DNA of 64,000 nucleotides, from NCBI RefSeq assembly GCF_007655135.1, contig NC_045129.1, positions 12,338,001-12,402,000 of the forward strand, written 5' to 3'. Each line of letters opens with the position of its first letter. Position 1 is the stretch's first letter. Under the pieces are notes generated by a model that ran no database searches, was not told the origin of the DNA, and saw only the letters and a list, made by a program, of their open reading frames with translations. The translations under genes and the position numbers were made by a program. The stretch comes from Punica granatum. Its lineage: Eukaryota; Streptophyta; Magnoliopsida; Myrtales; Lythraceae. This document shows positions 45,505 to 58,100 of the stretch, piece after piece.

Positions 45505-47560
45505 ATGAGAGCAAAGATGGAAACAGGGAAGCCGCTCTTGAGATTGCTACTTCTGTATACGATCACTGTCTCCGTTCTGGTAATATCTCCAACCTGTGCC
45601 GGCGCACCGCTGCAATATTCTACCATGTTCGTGTTTGGAGACTCTCTGGTGGATGATGGAAATAACAATTACTTGAGCTCTTTAGCTAAAGCCAACTACC
45701 TGCCCTATGGTGTTGATTTCTTTGGAGGTCCAAGTGGGAGGTTCTGCAATGGGAAAACCATTATCGACTTCCTCGGTAACTGTAGAGCATGCTTAATGAT
45801 TTTCTTTCTGGTATTTGTCTCTTCTTGTGAAACAATTACCCGTCCAATTTCATTGCAGGAGAGCTACTTGGCCTTCCATATCTTCCACCCTATGTGAATA
45901 CGATTGGGAACGACAGAAGCATATTAAGAGGAGTGAATTTTGCATCAGCTGCTGCCGGCATCCTTGATGTATCAGGAAGCCAGCTAGTAAGTTTTTTTTT
46001 TGTTTTTTTTAGTTCTATTTATTTTGAATCTCGATTGAAATTTTATTCCCCATGCGGATATACTATTGCTGTTCATGTTTCAGGGCGATCGGTTTACCCT
46101 AAACCAGCAGATAGCAAACTTTGAGAACACGGTGAACCAGCTGAAGAACCCAATGGAAGAAAAGGAATTGAGGGAATTCCTTGCAAAGTCTTTGGTGGTG
46201 ATGAACATTGGAAGCAATGACTATCTAAACAATTACCTGCTGCCTTCTATCTACCCGACTAGCTCCATTTACAACCCAAGGGAGTTTGCCGACCTTCTCA
46301 TCAGAAACTACACGGCCCAAATCCTGGTAAATCTTGAAATGCATTAATCCTTTTAGATATACCTATTCATTTTCAAGAGAAGTTAGCCATCTTTGTCAAG
46401 TAAGCGGGTTTTGTACCAGTTTAAGATCTAGGAAGCGTCAGGTTTGAGGGTTCACTGGTTCGACTATTATCGCAGTCGGATGTTGAATGGTCATTAGAGT
46501 ACACTTATATTTATCAAATATACGATCGGGAGGCTAGGTTTGGTATTGTCTTAGGCCACAGAATTCTATTCAAAGATTCAAGTTCCATCCTGCACATACT
46601 CAATTACGATTTTATTTTGCTTGGATCGGTCGGACTGGTCCAAACTTGAGCTGTTTCTGGGTGTAAAGCCGCTTGGTTTGACAGTTTTATGTTGCGCTCT
46701 GCAGTTCAAAGCTCAAAGTTTTCTAAGCAAAATACATCACGTAAAAGGGATCTGATCAACATTTTCTAGTGTACAGTACCGGGATCTGTGTGGTCCACCA
46801 AAGGACTGATTTTAACCATGAGTTATGTTGCAGATGTTGCATGGCTTAGGAGTGAGGAAGTTCTTGATAGGAGCAGTGGGGCCGCTTGGGTGTATGCCGA
46901 ACCAAATAGCGAGAGTAGATCCGCCTCCACCTCCTGGGAAGTGCGTGACTGATGTGAACGAACTGGTCAGCTTATTCAATACCAGGCTGGTTTCTCTTGT
47001 GGATCAACTCAATTCCAGAATCAGCATCTTAGGAGCCGTCTTTGTCTACGGCAACACCTTTGATCTTTTTACCAGTATACTCAATAGAGCCGAATCTTAC
47101 GGTAAGATCATGCCTATATAATGTTTTTTCTGCTAATACTATTAGTGCTAGCTCTGACTATGGACCAGGTCAAGATCGGGATCGATGAAGGCAACCCGAA
47201 TGTGATAGCGTACATATCGCAAAGTTCCACCATTAGATTTTCTTTGACATTCTGTCGGGCCATATTTGCCGTAATGATTACTACTTTAGGCCAGTGTCAA
47301 GCTAAGTAAAATGAAATGGCTGCAATGCGTATCTTATAGGGTTTAAGGTGGTGGACAGAGGATGCTGTGGGATAGGGAGGAACCGCGGTCAAATTACATG
47401 CCTGCCTCTGGCCTTCCCCTGCTTGAACCGGGACGAGTACGTGTTCTGGGATGCCTTCCACCCGACGCAAGCCTTCAATAAGATCATCGCCCAGAGGGTT
47501 TACAGCGGGCCCACATCCGACTGCTACCCCATGAACCTCCATCAGATGGCACAACTTTGA
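45505..47560 (+). CDS. GDSL esterase/lipase, secreted, 5 exons
   Basis: SGNH-fold hydrolase of the large plant GDSL family, which cleaves ester bonds in lipids or cell-wall and cuticle substrates; the substrate is unknown. Exons 45505-45775, 45859-45986, 46084-46326, 46834-47101 and 47340-47560 join in phase to 1131 nt (376 aa), the usual family length. A signal peptide of about 33 residues (LLRLLLLYTITV... CAGA) precedes the mature protein. Block I is FGDSLVDDGNNN with nucleophile Ser47, block III has IGSNDYL (Asn178), and block V DAFHP has Asp341 and His344. So the active site is complete. The five-exon layout is the common ancestral one. Intron 3 (507 bp) may hold a small repeat. Confidence 0.95.
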
Positions 47561-48370
47561 TCGTGATCAATCATCTTACACTTTGCTGATTGATGGTTGA
47601 TGATTGATGATACAATATCATCTTATTATATGCTTTCTCTTAAGAATAGCCCTTTGAGAGATGTACAAGAACATCCGATATGAGCAATGTCAATAGCTTC
47701 ATGATCTGATGCCGTCGAGGCCTACCAAACGACCTTAAAATTTTCTCCATCAATGACTCGAGGTCCCTATTAAATCATTCTATTAAAAGAAAAAATCGTG
47801 AGATAGCTTCCTCAAATCTAATAATAATATAATAAAATTTTGTAAAACCTATCGAAGAAGGTCCTCATATTTTTTGGGGGTCCCACAAAATGTACTATAA
47901 AGATGTCTTAATCGAGCATAATTGTTCTGGCAAAAAAAAGGACGAAAAAGAATCAATTATTAAAATTGATTTGGTAACATAATTTAATTCGCAGAGAAGA
48001 CTCATGGTATGGGCGGGTGTTCCTCATCATATTGAAAATTTGAAATGCAAATAAATGTACCAAAAGCTACTATTCAAAACATTTAAGGGCCTTTTTTGGC
48101 TTTAATTGTGCTTTTGTTTTCAGAGTTAAAAGTTAAGAATTGATGGTTGTGATTTTGATTGTAGGAAAAAATAAAAATAAATTTACCCGTTTGTGGGGGT
48201 CCACAAACCCGTCTCTCCCCCTGCCCCCCACCACACCCTAAGCCGTGCAGAACAGTCTTAGTTTGACTTAACAGCCTCAGTGAGAGACCCCTACCCAACG
48301 TTCTTCTTATCTTGAGACACATCGCCGCCCAACCCCCCCCCCCCCCCCAAACCCCCACTTTCTTCCTTCT
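47561..48370. other. Intergenic with a poly-C tract
   Basis: 3' flank of the GDSL gene and AT-rich sequence, turning GC-rich (C-rich on the + strand) from about 48190. No gene. Confidence 0.5.
48333..48348 (+). repeat. Poly-C run flanked by further C runs
   Basis: Sixteen or so consecutive C, then AAA and CCCCC; the minus strand is a G-run array able in principle to form a G-quadruplex. Confidence 0.8.
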
Positions 48371-48379
48371 GTGATCTAC

Positions 48380-49073
48380 ATCCTTTAAGTTTTAATCCGC
48401 GAATCTGTCGATTCTACCGCACGATCCCTGTCATGTACGAATGCGTGAAGCCGCACAGTCCCCCCTGCAGAATTCGATCGCCAGTGGAATCAGTGGACAG
48501 CCGTCGAATTTTGCCGGGCCCCTACCAGTGGTGTTACTGTATAAGAGGCATCTTCGTCCGAAGCCACTTCCATATCGAAGTGAAAGGTACTTTCTTCCAC
48601 CAATTTCAAGTTACATTCTGTGATTTTCCACCATTTTTATGCTGGGTTGAGGATATTTCTTCGCCCATGCTGTTGGTCGAAGTACCTGATGATTTTTGGT
48701 CGATTTCGGTTTGATTGCTTAAGGTGTACATTTGTGCAGTGGATTTTGTTGTTGCTGTTGGTCAATTTGTCGATTCCGGCCGCTTTTGATTGGAATACTG
48801 ATATGTTTTGCATTGATCTGTGTTGCTGAAACCTTCTTCCTTGCATTTGTTTCGTTCCCCGGGTCACAGGCAACACACATGTTCGATGAAATGTCTATGA
48901 ATGGCTTAATAGAAATAGCATTACAATGTAATCGTTGATGTGCAGTCGAAAATTCAGAGTTGCCGAAAATGGTAACCATTCTTTCAGGTATGTGTCGTAC
49001 ATGTGAGAAATTAAAATGCCACTAATTTTTTTTGCTTTATAATGTAATTCGTATTCTTTTCATTATTATTGTA
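48380..49073 (+). other. Possible 5' part of the Harbinger-related gene, not resolved
   Basis: A gene-like patch with short open frames (one begins MREAAQSPLQNS, another MIFHHFYAGLRI), none recognised. It leads into the broken nuclease frame. It may be an unrelated 5' leader or the degraded N-terminal part of the transposase. Confidence 0.3.
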
Positions 49074-49873
49074 GAATTGCATTGGAGCAATCGATGGGAC
49101 CATGTGTCTGCTTGTGTTCCATCATTGGTGAGAGGTGCGTATCGCGATCGAAATAACGAGATTACGCAAAATGTACTCGCCGCTTATTCGCATGACATGA
49201 TGTTCACTTATGTCGTCACTGGATGGGAGGGTTCTGCTCATGACTCGAATTCTGTCCGATGCCGCTACATTGGAATTATTTCCTGCACCATATGGCGGTA
49301 AGTTCTTCATGCTCATATCGCATGTTCGTGTGTCAATCGCGTATGTATTTTCATAAATACATTCCACTACTGTTATATTTTAGATCTACATTTGTGCTTG
49401 AAGAACAATATTATGGAGTTGATGCGGGATTCTCTAATATTCCCGGTTATCTGGCTCTTTACAAAGGCCAAAGGTATCACCATAGTGATTATAATGACGA
49501 CACCCCACCAACGACGGAGAAAGAGTTTTTCAATCAGCGTCACGCATCCGTACGTAATGTTATCGAACAGTGTTTTGGGGTGTTGAAGAACAGATTTGCA
49601 ATACTGCGGACAATATCAAATTACGGCCCGATTCGCCAAGGACAAATTACTCTTGCATGCTTCGTGTTGCACAATTTCATTCGGCTTAATAATTATCACG
49701 ATAAATTATTCGAAGAGTATGGAAATGCATGGGCATATTACGATGAATTTCGAAATCCTCCTCATCTAACTGGGGATCGGGTTGATGTAGACATGAGAAG
49801 CAGGGAAATGAATGCATTTCGTAATTGTATTACAAATGCAATATGGAATGCGAAAACAAGAGGAAACCAGTAA
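49074..49873 (+). pseudogene. PIF/Harbinger transposase-derived nuclease (HARBI1-like), broken
   Basis: Conserved DDE_4 nuclease pieces in order: NCIGAIDGT (first Asp) at 49074; HVSACVPSL, AYRDRNNEITQNV and WEGSAHDS in another frame; then, after an intron-like gap (about 49300-49384), YYGVDAGFSNIPGYL (second Asp) and VIEQCFGVLKNRF (Glu). It ends ITNAIWNAKTRG. Frame changes occur near 49100 and near 49247 (after SAHDS), so no intact protein is made from the whole, although the last 180 or so residues are open. The DDE residues are still readable. Related host proteins are domesticated nucleases that pair with Myb/SANT partners. No terminal inverted repeats with TTA/TAA duplications were found. 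Confidence 0.8.
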
Positions 49874-49977
49874 TATTGGAATGAATGGAAAGTATAGATA
49901 ATTGATTATAATGAGATTGTATGTTTAATAATATATGGGGTCCACCAGTTTGACTTTTGAAAAATGTATCTTGTTGT

Positions 49978-50655
49978 GTAGTATATTGAGTTAAAGTTAA
50001 AGTTAAAATTTTAAATCACGACTCTGAAAATAAACGGGTCATAAAATTTTTTTTAACTCAATTTCACTCTACTTCACTTATCTTCAATTCATCAACACAA
50101 TTATTACTTTTCCTTTTTTCTTCAATTTTTTAACAATTCAATTCAATTTTTAATGCTAAATTCTTTCAACTATTTATTACTTTTTTCACAATTCAACAAC
50201 ACAATAATTATTTAGGTAAATTACAAAAAAAAACCCAAATTTTGTAAAATGTCTCAATTTTGTCTTAAATTTTGTTTTGTAACAGAAAAAACCATAAATT
50301 TTCTAAAATGTCTCAAAAATGACCTCCGTTATAACTTCCGTCAATTTTTGCCTACGTGTGACCTACGTGGACTGTTAAAGGGACCCACCATCAACAGCAA
50401 AAATTGACGGAAGTTATAACGGAGGTCATTTTTGAGACATTTTAGAAAACTTATGGTTTTTTTTGTAACAAAACAAAATTTAGGACAAAACTGAGACTTT
50501 TTACAAAATTTGGGTTTTTTTTTGTAATTTGCCCTAATTATTTTCTCTCAACTATTAATTATTTTTTCACACTTTTTCTCATAATTCAACAACACAATTA
50601 TTACAAACCAATTAAAACCAAAACTCAATTATACTCAACTCTAAAACCAAACACA
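49978..50655. mobile_element. T-rich MITE copy, interrupted by a Mutator-type MITE
   Basis: The left part holds GAGTTAAAGTTAAAGTTAAA and CAATTCATCAACACAATTAT units, and the right part further CAATTCAACAACACAA units and a CCAAACACAATC end. The units match the copies at 13049, 21800 and 28905. The element is split by the insertion at 50214-50534. Its left part is also duplicated at 53479-53597. Confidence 0.6.
50214..50534. mobile_element. Hairpin MITE, Mutator type, near-identical arms and perfect 9-bp TSD
   Basis: Arms of about 140 bp pair almost perfectly: AATGACCTCCGTTATAACTT near 50319 with AAGTTATAACGGAGGTCATT near 50413. The loop is about 60-80 bp around CTACGTGGACTGTTAAAGG. The target duplication TAATTATTT is at 50205-50213 and 50535-50543. 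The high arm identity points to a recent insertion; it sits inside an older MITE. Confidence 0.88.
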
Positions 50656-50659
50656 ATCA

Positions 50660-50905
50660 TGCTGCGCTTGGTTTCAATGTAGGATTTTAAAATCAGATTT
50701 TGATTTTGAAAAAGAGTGATAAAATGATTATGTATGAGGCTCACTTTTTAACTTTGTATGAATTATTTTGTTTTGTTGTGGAAAAAATAGTGGTATAAAT
50801 GAGACATACTCTATGATTTTGTATGAGTTATTTTGTTTTATTATTTGTAGAATTAAGTTAAAATGTAATTTTAAAATCACGCTTTGAAACCAAACAAGCC
50901 ATAAA
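50660..50905. mobile_element. MITE copy (family shared with 25090-25330)
   Basis: The left end GCTTGGTTTCAATGTAGGAT and the right end CACGCTTTGAAACCAAACAA pair as inverted termini. The interior has tandem GTATGAGTTATTTTGTTTT units. It is more complete than the 25-kb copy. Confidence 0.7.
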
Positions 50906-52300
50906 TATTTCCCCTCCCAAAATGAAAAGAAGATAAAAACACTAACGTGTTTCCCTTAAATTAAAGGCCAAGTCGATCCTAGTCAGCCCATTTGAGCAAC
51001 TTTGTTTGCATTAATTTATCATTTTTTTTTGAACTATTTATATTTATTAAGTTAAGGAAATGTCTTATGTGCAATCACTGTGCATGCAAAAAGTATTACT
51101 TAAATCTTGTAGTAAAATAACTTAATATTAAATAAGTTGCACGTATTTCGAATAAAATCACGTATATTTTGATAAATTTACTGGAATTTATTACTTCAGT
51201 TTGTAGTAAATTACTAATATCTAAAATAAATTATACGAGTTTCAAATTTTTTTGACCTATATCATCACTTAAATTTTTAATAAAATAATTGAGTATATCG
51301 TACAACAATTTGAGACCATTGCACTATAACATTTCTCAATGATTCTTTACTCTCTTTTTTTTAGTTTGATTTAATTACATTGATTGATGATGAATGGCTT
51401 TTTTCTTCTTCTCATGCAAGTCTGTTCTGTCCGGGACCTCACTCATCACTTCATTGTTTTATTTTTTTCTGCAAAATAATATAAATAATGAATAAATAAA
51501 TAATTTAAAATTTAATGCCTTCTCTTTGGGGGGTTCTGATCCCGTGGCAAGGAAGTTGCTTTCACCCACCTCAGAAAGGCAGACCTTCGTCGAGAAGGAA
51601 TACTTCTTTTTTCCTCTTCCGGGTAAATAAATAAATAAATGTAAGAGAAGGAACTGCTTAGTTTGCTTACGTTTGTGCCAGAATTAAATAATAATAATAA
51701 TAATAATTAATAATTAGTGTGACGAAGCTTGAAAAGAGTTGTCATATCAAATCCGATATTCCATTGGCCAAGAAAACGAACCCCAAATTCCTTCAGTGAT
51801 ATTTAACATCGAATTCTCAATTTTTGTACTTGCTATATGCAGAAGTTACATTTCAACAAGTAATGAGCAACATCTTGAAAACTTGAATAATCGGTGTTAA
51901 TTTGATGAAAAAACATCTACTTGAAAGAAAAATTGAGGAAAATATCCATAAATAAATAAAAGACAAATTTATGTAAAAGAATTTAGAAATAAAATTATAA
52001 ATGTAGATTTTCAAACCAAATGCATTAATAAAAATGTTTAGTAAAATGCACAATGCATGCAATACATTTTTAAATTGAAACATTTAAATTTTTAGGTGTT
52101 GTATAATATGTACAAATAAAAAATATAATATAAACTATATAATAAAATATTTTATTATTGTATAAAATGTTGACATTTTATGTTCGATGTTGATTGAAAA
52201 TTATCAAAGAGTTGATTCTACAATTAAAAACTATATAATATTTTCTGAAGACCCAATTAAATAATTAGAATTATACAAAACTTTTGTCACAAATAATAAT
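50906..52300. other. AT-rich region, no gene seen
   Basis: Holds an (AAT)n-type run near 51687-51710 and otherwise simple AT-rich sequence. It may include the body of the Helitron ending at 52329. Confidence 0.45.
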
Positions 52301-52329
52301 GTCGCGTATCGTGCAGGTGAAATGACTAG
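52301..52329 (+). mobile_element. Helitron-like 3' terminus
   Basis: GTCGCGTATCGTGCAGG, then TGAAATGA, then CTAG followed by T at 52330. The hairpin region, spacer and CTAG-T fit the canonical plant Helitron 3' end, on the + strand, so the element lies to the left. No 5' TC end was identified. Confidence 0.5.
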
Positions 52330-52330
52330 T

Positions 52331-53640
52331 TAAAATAAACGAGAGTGTGGACTATTAAGCATGCATAGACCATATTCCTTTAATTTTAAAGGTTTATTTG
52401 TTTTCCTTGTGATATTTTCACGAGGAAAGATCATTTGAAGATTTTCTCTGTACATGTAATAATGTACCTCTCAAGGGCTTTATAAGAGCGACTGCCATTC
52501 CATAATCAAGTATGCTATTGAATTACAATATAGCTAGAAAGTCTTTAAAAAGAATTAATTTTTTTTATATATATTAAGAAAAAATTAATTTACTTATCGC
52601 ATCGGTATATCTTAAATTTGAAATTTAAATAATTAGGTGCATTAGTTAATAATTTTCAGATAAATAACTTAGGTGCGTTTAATCAGAATTTTATCTGAAT
52701 AGATGCGAGGTAGTTGCATCCCAAATGTTGTTTGCTTCTCCCATTGCATTTTTTATTAAATTTTTTTTATCCCAACAAAGTGTATTCAGAGAAAATTAAT
52801 AATTTTAGTGCACCTTAATAAATTTCAATGTCATTTTAGTAATAATTCTAGAAGAAAATGGAAGGAAAAATAAAGAAATGGCTTCCTTTTTTCCCTCTTC
52901 TTTTGCATTGCGATCAATTTAGTCCCGTCCAATTTTTAGGCTAAGCCAAATAACGATTTTTCTCTACGCGAACACCTCCTGACCTTCATCAGAAAACTAG
53001 ATAATAACTTGATGAGCACGGAGCGCACATCGGAACCCAGATCACTCCAAATCATTCGGTATAATACGAGCCATATTTACCTTCCTTTATGTTTTTTGTA
53101 TGTAGACGTACCACCAAGTTCATATTTTTGCTGACTTATTATGGCTTACATATAATAGGCTAAATTACTCATTATTTATTTACTTACTTATTATATTTAT
53201 TTTCTTCCCCACCCAATGAGTGAAGAAATTTGGTTTCAGTTTCAGGAGAGAATAATTAATTTGATCAATTGTTTTGTTTATTTATGTTTATCCCATTCCC
53301 ATGTACGGAGAAATATTTGGTTTCTGGAAAAAAATAATAAATTTTTTTTGATCAATTTATCACAAAAACAAAATTTAACGATGGTTTCAAGTCCGGGCTG
53401 GGGTCAGAATAACGAGGCGTTTGATTTCAGAGTTAAGGTAATTTTGATTTTGATCGTGGAAAAGGACAAATGTTGTATAGTGTGTTGAGTTAAAGTTAAA
53501 GTTAACTTAAAAAATGTGTATTTTTGTTGTGTAGTGGGTTGAGTTAAAGTTAAAGTTAAAATTTGTGTGATTGTAACTCTAAAAATAAACGGGTGTAAAT
53601 ATCCCAACTCACTTTATCCGTAGTTCCATCAAAATTCCAT
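52331..53640. other. AT-rich intergenic upstream of SGS3
   Basis: No gene. At 53479-53597 the GAGTTAAAGTTAAAGTT unit occurs twice, with AAATAAACGGGTG at the end, matching the left part of the MITE at 49978. This is a partial copy. Confidence 0.5.
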
Positions 53641-53644
53641 TTTG

Positions 53645-53760
53645 TCTATTGCTGCACTCTCTCAGTCTCCCTCTCCACTCTGCTTCCCCCTCCCGGCGCG
53701 TCCTCCTCAAACGCCGGCGCTCTCGGCGTAGACTCGCCAATCGCTGCCGCCGTAATCTCT
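53645..53760 (+). other. Probable 5' leader exon of SGS3
   Basis: Pyrimidine-rich CTCTCTCAGTCTCCCTCTCC typical of plant 5' leaders begins about 1.5 kb before the SGS3 start codon; the coding exon is preceded by an acceptor (TTGCGCAG at about 55128). An intron in the 5' leader is therefore likely. Exact ends are not certain. Confidence 0.45.
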
Positions 53761-55133
53761 CTGTCACCCTCTCTCTTCTTTCCTCTAGCTCTCCATGCTT
53801 TGCCCCGCCTGTCTGTATCGTGTGTCCCTGCGCTCTATTCCGCCGCACCTCTATGTTCGCGTCCTATCTTGTCCGCTCCATTTTCGTGTTGATCGCCACT
53901 GTTTCGTTGCCGATTAGCTTTTTCTGCCCAAAATGTGGATTTCTGGGAGGATTTCGTCTTTCTTCTTGACGACTGCGTGCTTGTCGGTTGCGTTTTGGCA
54001 TAATGCTGTGACTTGATCGGCCGGAAGATCGGTTCATCGTCTTTTATGTGTTTCTGATGTGGCTCCACAGGCATCTTCATTTGCATCAATTTGCAGGAAA
54101 ATAACGAATTAGCTAGAAAGGAATTTATAGAGCAATTCGTTTCGATGGTGATGCATTTTTGCCATTGTTGACGATTTTCTCATTTCTGAAATGAGGATCA
54201 AGAAATCCTCATATCCTTCCACTGCTTTCCCTTTTCGAGAGCTTTCTTTAGTGGGCTGTGTAGGGCTTTCACGAGATTCATTCCTCGAACAGTTTAAGTG
54301 GTAGAAATGCTTGGCCAGTCATTATTATTTGAGCTCCTGTGCTGTTCTGGGTGTGCATTTCAAAGCCCAGATTGATTCTGATACCCTCCAATCTTTTTTT
54401 TTCCTTTTTTTCTTTTTATACCATTTAGATCTGAGGCTTCGAAGTCCTTCTTGACAAATTTTTTAGCTTGGAACTGAATTTTTTGACCTTCAAAGTCGAC
54501 TGGATTCATTCTGCCAGTCAACCGCATGCCCTGTAGTTTCTCTGTAGAGAAGCGAAAAATCCTGTTGTCATGATGCTCTGCCTGCAGTCAACATGACGAT
54601 CAAGACATACTTCTCTCCTATATAAAAATATGCCTGCGCTCTGCCAACTCTTTTTTTCTTTTTTCCCTTCTCCTTCTCTCTTGATGTCTGGGTATTCTTT
54701 TCTGGTGGGTAGGTATCAATATTTGGCGCTTTCTCTCAATTTGGAACAATGATCTCAGATTATCTAGTAGCCTTTTCTATTGTTCCATTGATGAGGAATC
54801 CCATGATGATTCATTAACAGCACTGTTGTTTCCCCAGGAGATGCAAGCAAGAGTTGGTTTTTCTATTCCTTTAAATGCAGATGTTTTAATCGAGTCTTGC
54901 CTCAATTGCTGCTGTGATTCCCTTCCCCCTGGTGTCCAGCTTTGATTTTAATGAGAAAATAGCAAATATTTTCCTGTTTAGTTTTGCTTTTTCAAATCTT
55001 TATGCTTACTAGTTGGTTGGTAAATACATTTGATAACTGGGTTTAGAAAGCTCAATCAAACTATTCTTTTGGTTCGTAGTGCTTTTAACCTTTAATTTAG
55101 TTTTGTTGGAAAATATGATTGCGCAGGGATAAG

Positions 55134-58100
55134 ATGAGTAATAGGAGAGGGAATGGAAATGCATCCTCCTGGGGAAAGGCTGCAGCTGACAATACTGAGC
55201 AGTTGAGTGCGGCTGTGTCAGAAATGAATCTGGAACAGGGGAATGATGATGGTGAATGGGAGGTCTACAATAAGAAGTCAAAGAACAGAGGAGGAACTAG
55301 TGCCTCAAAGCCCTGGCAGCCTCAGACTCAGAAAGTTTGGGGACAGTCCGCGGGGACTGGAAGGGCTGGGTCTTCTGGAAATGCCTGGTCTGCGCAGTCG
55401 AATGCTGATTTTAGGAGACCGGGAGCTGTGGGTAGGGGTAGCACAAGGCCTGACCCTCAAGCCTATAACAGTAGAGGGTTTGAGCAGAACTACAATGTGC
55501 ATCAACCCTCTATTGGAGCACCTCTTGCTAATGGGTGGAACTGGCAAGCTAGAGCTGGTAATGATCAATCTACGGCTTCAGAAGAAGGCCAGGATCAAGC
55601 TGAGCAGTCAGTTGTTGGTGACGGTGATGCCAATGATGAGGGTGACTCGGAGACTGAGTCGGTTGATGATTTTGATGATGATCTAATGAGTGATGACTAT
55701 GACTCAGATTCGAGTCAGAAGAGCCATGAAACGAGAAGGAATAAGAACTGGTTTAAGAAATTTTTTGAATCCCTGGATGAACTTGCTCCTGATCAGATTA
55801 GTGATCCTGAAAGGCAGTGGCACTGCCCAGCATGTCGAGGAGGTCCCGGTGCCATCGACTGGTATCGAGGTTTGCAGCCGCTGATGACTCATGCTAAAAC
55901 AATCGGTGCAAACAGGGTCAAACTCCACAGAGAATTTGCTGAAATCTTGGAGGAGGAACTGAGGAGGAGGGGAGCTTCAGTTATTCCTCCCGGTGAATTG
56001 TTTGGTAAATGGAAGGGTCTATCAGCTGAGGAAAAAGATTATGAAATAGTTTGGCCTCCGATGGTGGTGATCATGAACACAAGGCTGGAGCAAGATGAAA
56101 ATGACATGGTCAGATCTCACATATCCCAAGCTTATCTTTGTTCAATCTACCCAATAAAAGGGCTACAGACAATAGGAAGGAAAAGTGTAGAGTAAATGTT
56201 ACTACATCTAATTATCAGTACTAAGAGCTTTGTCATATTTGTGAATTTTTCTTTTAAGTAACCTAGAATTAAGACTAATCCAAGTTGTACAACTGACCTA
56301 TGCTGCTGCTGAGGCTGCCACCATCATTAGGATGATGTGTCTGCTTTATCATTATTATTAATTACTTTTCTTTTTGGAAAATATTGTTGCTCAATTGCAC
56401 CTGCTGACTGCTTTAAGGTATTGAATTACAGTGGATTGGCATGGGTAATGCAGAACTATTGGACTACTTTAGCTCTTACAAACCGGTCAAGGCACGCCAC
56501 TCATATGGTCCCCAGGGTCACCGAGGCATGAGTGTGTTAATCTTTGAGGCCTCAGCTTCTGGTTATCTAAATGCAGAGTATCTCCATAAGCATTTTGTGG
56601 AGCAAAGAACTGACCGAAAGGCTTGGGATAGTAATCAACGTGTGTTATATTATCAAGGCAGCGGGGGAAATCGTCAGCTGTATGGATTCATGGCACTGAA
56701 AGAGGACATCGATTTTTTAAATCGGCACTCGCAAGGTATGTGTAAATTTTGTGGTATCAGCTGCTTTCCTGTTTATGTGCGCATTCAGGCCTGAGCTTGG
56801 CTGCGCTTGGCCTGCAAAACTTAGACCTGAATAATGCCAAAAGCTTGATCAGTTTTTCTTCATTTAGGCCTGTCCCATCTCGATCAGTGGGGTTTATTGT
56901 AACCCCATATTCTCATTTTCAAATTGTTAGTTAAATCCATTATACTTTTTAATAATAAGGAATTAAAAAGAAAAAGAAAAAAAGCCTTGATTTATGTTTG
57001 CTTTAGGTGAGGGAGAGGAGAAAGTGAGAGAAAAGAGTGAGGGAGATAAAAGTGGAGACTGGGTGATTATTCAAATTTGTGGCAGCACAGGTAAAAACAG
57101 GAACCGAAGGTTACACCAAAGGACTCATCCTCCCTTCATAATAATATAAATATAGATGAGATCCCTCTGTCAAATGAGGCCAGACTCAAGCTCTAGCAAG
57201 ACTTGGATAGGTCTGGCTTGACCTGAGGTTAACTTCAATGGTTGCCGGAAATAAAAAATGGGATACTTGTAATCAGTTTATAAATTAGTAATATAGCATA
57301 ACCTCAATTAGATGCCAGCTCTTTGAGCCAAGTATCTCCAAGCTCGAGCTCAGTTCCCTTGGTAGGGAAGCAGTGCTCAAGCCTGAAAAGTTTATTTATG
57401 CCCAATTAGCTTGTAAGTAACTTGTCTTGCTTTCACCTTTATTGCTGGTTTTAATGCTACAGATCTCACTACTCTTTTAATCAGGTAAATCCAGGCTCAA
57501 GTTCGAGATGAGATCATATCAAGAGATGGTGGTGAGAGAAGCCAGGCACTTAACTGAGAAGAACCAGCAGCTCAACTACTATATGGATAGGGCTGAAAGG
57601 GAAAAGAGGCACTCAAAATTTCTTGAAGAATCTTTCAAAGTCGTCAGTGATAAGCTGCGCAAGACCATGGAGGAAAACCGTATAGTGAGGCAAAGAACCA
57701 AAATACAGCATGAGCAAAACAAGGAAGAGGTAAATTGTATGCAGCAGCATTTCTTTCTTCTTGCTAGTGTACTTACGCCAAACCTGTTTCTAGATCCCCC
57801 TCATGAGAATATTGTCTCGTTATTTGATCCTTTTTGCTCTTATTGTCATATGTGAGGAGATTATAATGAATTTGCAGCGTGTTATAAGGTTTTTTATGTG
57901 TGGCTTGGTCAATATCTTGGAAATTGATGAGGAAAACAACGAAGATGCTTGCTCATCTAGAAGTATGTTCCTAGAGTTCTTATTGTGAATCCTTTCATCC
58001 TTCTGCTGAGTTATACTTTTGGTTTCGTGACTGCGTTACTAGATGGATTACCAAGAGCAGTTCTTTAAGGAAAAAATTAAGTTCATCCATGAGGAAATGG

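Noticed and set aside
45153..45668. A 171-codon minus-strand frame upstream of and overlapping the GDSL gene
   Set aside because: Overlaps the GDSL signal-peptide exon in antisense; no family resemblance.
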